From: Microcaldota archaeon
GTDB lineage: Archaea > Micrarchaeota > Micrarchaeia > Micrarchaeales > CABMGC01
NCBI GenBank assembly: GCA_030043435.1
Contig: JASHXR010000030.1
Span: 1 to 5,139 of the forward strand
Reading direction: 5' to 3'
DNA length: 5,139 nucleotides
Below are positions 4,271 through 5,139 of this stretch, piece after piece. The notes under the pieces are model-generated. The model searched no databases. It was not told the DNA's origin and saw only the letters and a program-made list of their open reading frames with translations. The translations under genes were made by a program, and so were the position numbers. Numbering within the stretch: the first letter of the stretch is position 1; every line of letters begins with the position of its first letter.

Positions 4271-4633
4271 TCAGGCCTCTGGGATGAACCTGAGCGAGAT
4301 GGAGTTTACGCAGTGCCTTGTGTTCCTCTTTGTGAAGCCCTCCCCTTCGAAGACATGGCCCAGGTGCGCGCCGCACCTTGCGCACTGGATCTCGGTCCTC
4401 ATCCCGTCAGGGTCTGGCACCCTCCTCACCGCGCCCTCTATCTCCTGGTCGAAGCTCGGCCACCCGCATCGAGCGTCGAACTTGTCCCCTGACCTGTAGA
4501 GGGGTGCATCACACCTTCTGCACACATAGGTCCCGGGCCTTGAGTTACCCTCGTACTCCCCTGTGAATGGCGCCTCCGTGCCCTTGTGCACGATGACGCG
4601 CTCCTCCTCCTTCGTAAGCTTGTTGAGCTTCAT
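4271..4633 (-). CDS. msrB: Peptide-methionine (R)-S-oxide reductase MsrB
   Basis: A 120-residue enzyme that reduces the R epimer of protein methionine sulfoxide, complementing MsrA. Two CxxC pairs (C38/C41 in 'VCRRC', C84/C87 in 'CARC') form the structural zinc site of the zinc-containing MsrB group. 'KFDARCGWPSF' (51-61) carries the resolving-type cysteine C56. 'HCVNSISLRF' (107-116) carries the catalytic cysteine C108, and 'GAHLGHVF' (88-95) holds conserved histidines H90 and H93. This is a complete single-domain MsrB of normal length. The frame is open upstream to 4759, but that extension contains the TATA box and matches nothing in MsrB. The ATG at 4633 gives the family N-terminus (MKLNKLTKEE). 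GGAAGGG stands just before the ATG but would lie outside a transcript starting at the ATG. It is GC-rich like the host genes, unlike msrA, and has its own promoter, so the two msr genes probably arrived separately. Confidence 0.97.
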   Translation of the reverse strand: MKLNKLTKEEERVIVHKGTEAPFTGEYEGNSRPGTYVCRRCDAPLYRSGDKFDARCGWPSFDQEIEGAVRRVPDPDGMRTEIQCARCGAHLGHVFEGEGFTKRNTRHCVNSISLRFIPEA

Positions 4634-4656
4634 GACCCTTCCTTCAACACGTAAGG

Positions 4657-4663
4657 TATATAA
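4657..4663 (-). promoter_or_regulatory. TATA box of msrB
   Basis: TTATATA within CCTTATATACC on the minus strand, the strongest TATA match in the window. Its centre is 27 bases from the A of the msrB ATG, which predicts a leaderless message. This spacing also fixes the start at 4633 against the longer open frame. GAAGGAAGGG between TATA and ATG could serve as a ribosome site only if transcription began further upstream. Confidence 0.75.
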
Positions 4664-4711
4664 GGGGCAGAACCTGGTCAAAGTGGAGTATGCGACGCCC
4701 ATGCCCATCCT

Positions 4712-4727
4712 GCTGGCATTGTCCAGC
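4712..4727 (-). terminator. Weak hairpin after the unknown gene
   Basis: GCTGG-ACAATG-CCAGC (minus strand) is a perfect 5-bp stem with a 6-base loop, 7 bases after the TAG of the unknown gene. No T-run follows, so it is at best a weak pause or a 3' end protector. Confidence 0.25.
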
Positions 4728-4733
4728 CGGCAT

Positions 4734-5102
4734 CTACTCGGGCCTGAGCGCGCCTGCAAGCTCTGAGCTGAAGAGCTTGACGAGCTCGTCAGGAACCTGC
4801 CTTGCCGGCCTCTCCGCGTCTATCGTGACCACGTTGCTGGCATATATCATCTCGGCCTGCTTGAGGTTTGCGTATAGGACGTTCGTGCGCACCTCGCCAT
4901 CTACCATGGTGATGCCGCACACTACGGGCCTCACCCCCTCCAAGGTGTTGGTAAGGATCACGAACTTCTCTGACTCGGGCAGCCTTTCCAAGACCTCCTC
5001 CCTCTCCGCGACAGGCAGTCCCGTCTTGCTGCCTACTCTTACTTGGGCCTTCGCGAGGTCATTGTTTACAAATTCAGGCGTCACAGGCCTCAGTATGGTC
5101 AC
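4734..5102 (-). CDS. Unrecognised protein, 122 residues or longer
   Basis: I do not recognise this family. The protein mixes strands and helices: 'TILRPVTPEF' at the start, a charged helix near 29-45 ('LPVAEREEVLERLPESE'), then strand-like 'KFVILTNTLEGVRPVVCGI' (46-64), 'GEVRTNVLYANLKQAEMIYA' (69-88), and a C-terminal helix ('PDELVKLFSSELAGAL'). There is one cysteine (C62), no signal peptide and no membrane segment, so it is probably a soluble cytosolic protein. The proposed start is GTG at 5102, whose GTGA overlaps a TGA in another frame. However, this frame stays open to the window edge (preceding residues VLGSDGNPAPGA), so the true start may lie outside. It is followed by msrB after 100 bases, but msrB has its own promoter, so a link with methionine sulfoxide repair is not shown. 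Confidence 0.72.
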   Translation of the reverse strand: MTILRPVTPEFVNNDLAKAQVRVGSKTGLPVAEREEVLERLPESEKFVILTNTLEGVRPVVCGITMVDGEVRTNVLYANLKQAEMIYASNVVTIDAERPARQVPDELVKLFSSELAGALRPE

Positions 5103-5139
5103 TGCGCCTGGAGCAGGGTTGCCATCGGAACCGAGGACC
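5099..5139 (-). CDS. Possible 3' end of an upstream gene
   Basis: A frame entering from the right edge reads SSVPMATLLQAQ and stops at TGA (5101-5099), overlapping the GTG of the next gene as GTGA. Ten of its 12 third positions are G or C, against 6 of 12 for the competing frame that would extend the unrecognised gene. This weakly favours a translationally coupled upstream gene. Only 12 codons are visible, so nothing can be said of its product. Confidence 0.28.
   Translation of the reverse strand, partial: SSVPMATLLQAQ

Noticed and set aside
3976..4287. 103-codon plus-strand frame across the msrB-msrA spacer
   Set aside because: It starts inside the repeat next to the msrA TATA box, crosses the palindrome, repeats and msrB terminator hairpin, runs into msrB, and its product shows no recognisable motif.
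4634..4759. 42-residue N-terminal extension of MsrB
   Set aside because: The extension spans the TATA box and the end of the previous gene and has no MsrB similarity. The ATG at 4633 fits both promoter and family.

Overview
The window is archaeal. It carries an archaeal/eukaryal-type ribosomal protein L10e (uL16), an archaeal-type single-chain glycyl-tRNA synthetase, the start of a translin-family protein, and AT-rich TATA boxes about 27 bases upstream of start codons where bacterial -35/-10 promoters would otherwise be expected. Ile ATA and Arg AGG/AGA codons are common. Most genes are GC-rich (60-68% G+C in the 60-base stretches I counted by hand). The lineage cannot be fixed from this sequence.

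All recognised genes lie on the minus strand, so transcription runs from high to low coordinates. From the right edge: a possible 3' end of an unknown gene (5099-5139); a 122-residue protein I do not recognise (4734-5102); msrB (4271-4633) behind a TATA box that places its start site on the ATG; a 330-base intergenic region (3941-4270); msrA (3413-3940), also apparently leaderless; a 176-base spacer with the rpl10e promoter and two possible micro-ORFs; rpl10e (2667-3236); a 97-base promoter/terminator gap; then a tight cluster of glyS (1089-2570), an OGG1-like 8-oxoguanine DNA glycosylase (211-1080, 8 bases after glyS) and a translin-family gene (1-179, cut by the left edge, 31 bases after ogg).

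Two themes stand out. One is oxidative damage repair: MsrA and MsrB reduce the S and R epimers of methionine sulfoxide, and the OGG-like enzyme removes oxidised guanine. The other is core translation (L10e, GlyRS). msrA is much poorer in GC (about 47%) than its neighbours, which suggests acquisition from elsewhere.

The least explained DNA is the msrB-msrA intergenic region. It holds a 57-base concentric imperfect palindrome centred at 4040, six GCGCA pentamers (three as GCGCAAA at 9-10 base spacing), a small inverted repeat abutting the msrA TATA box, and a well-formed TATA/BRE-like element pointing the opposite way. I see no convincing gene there. It is the best candidate in the window for new regulation or a non-coding RNA. 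I found no tRNA, rRNA, CRISPR array or insertion sequence.
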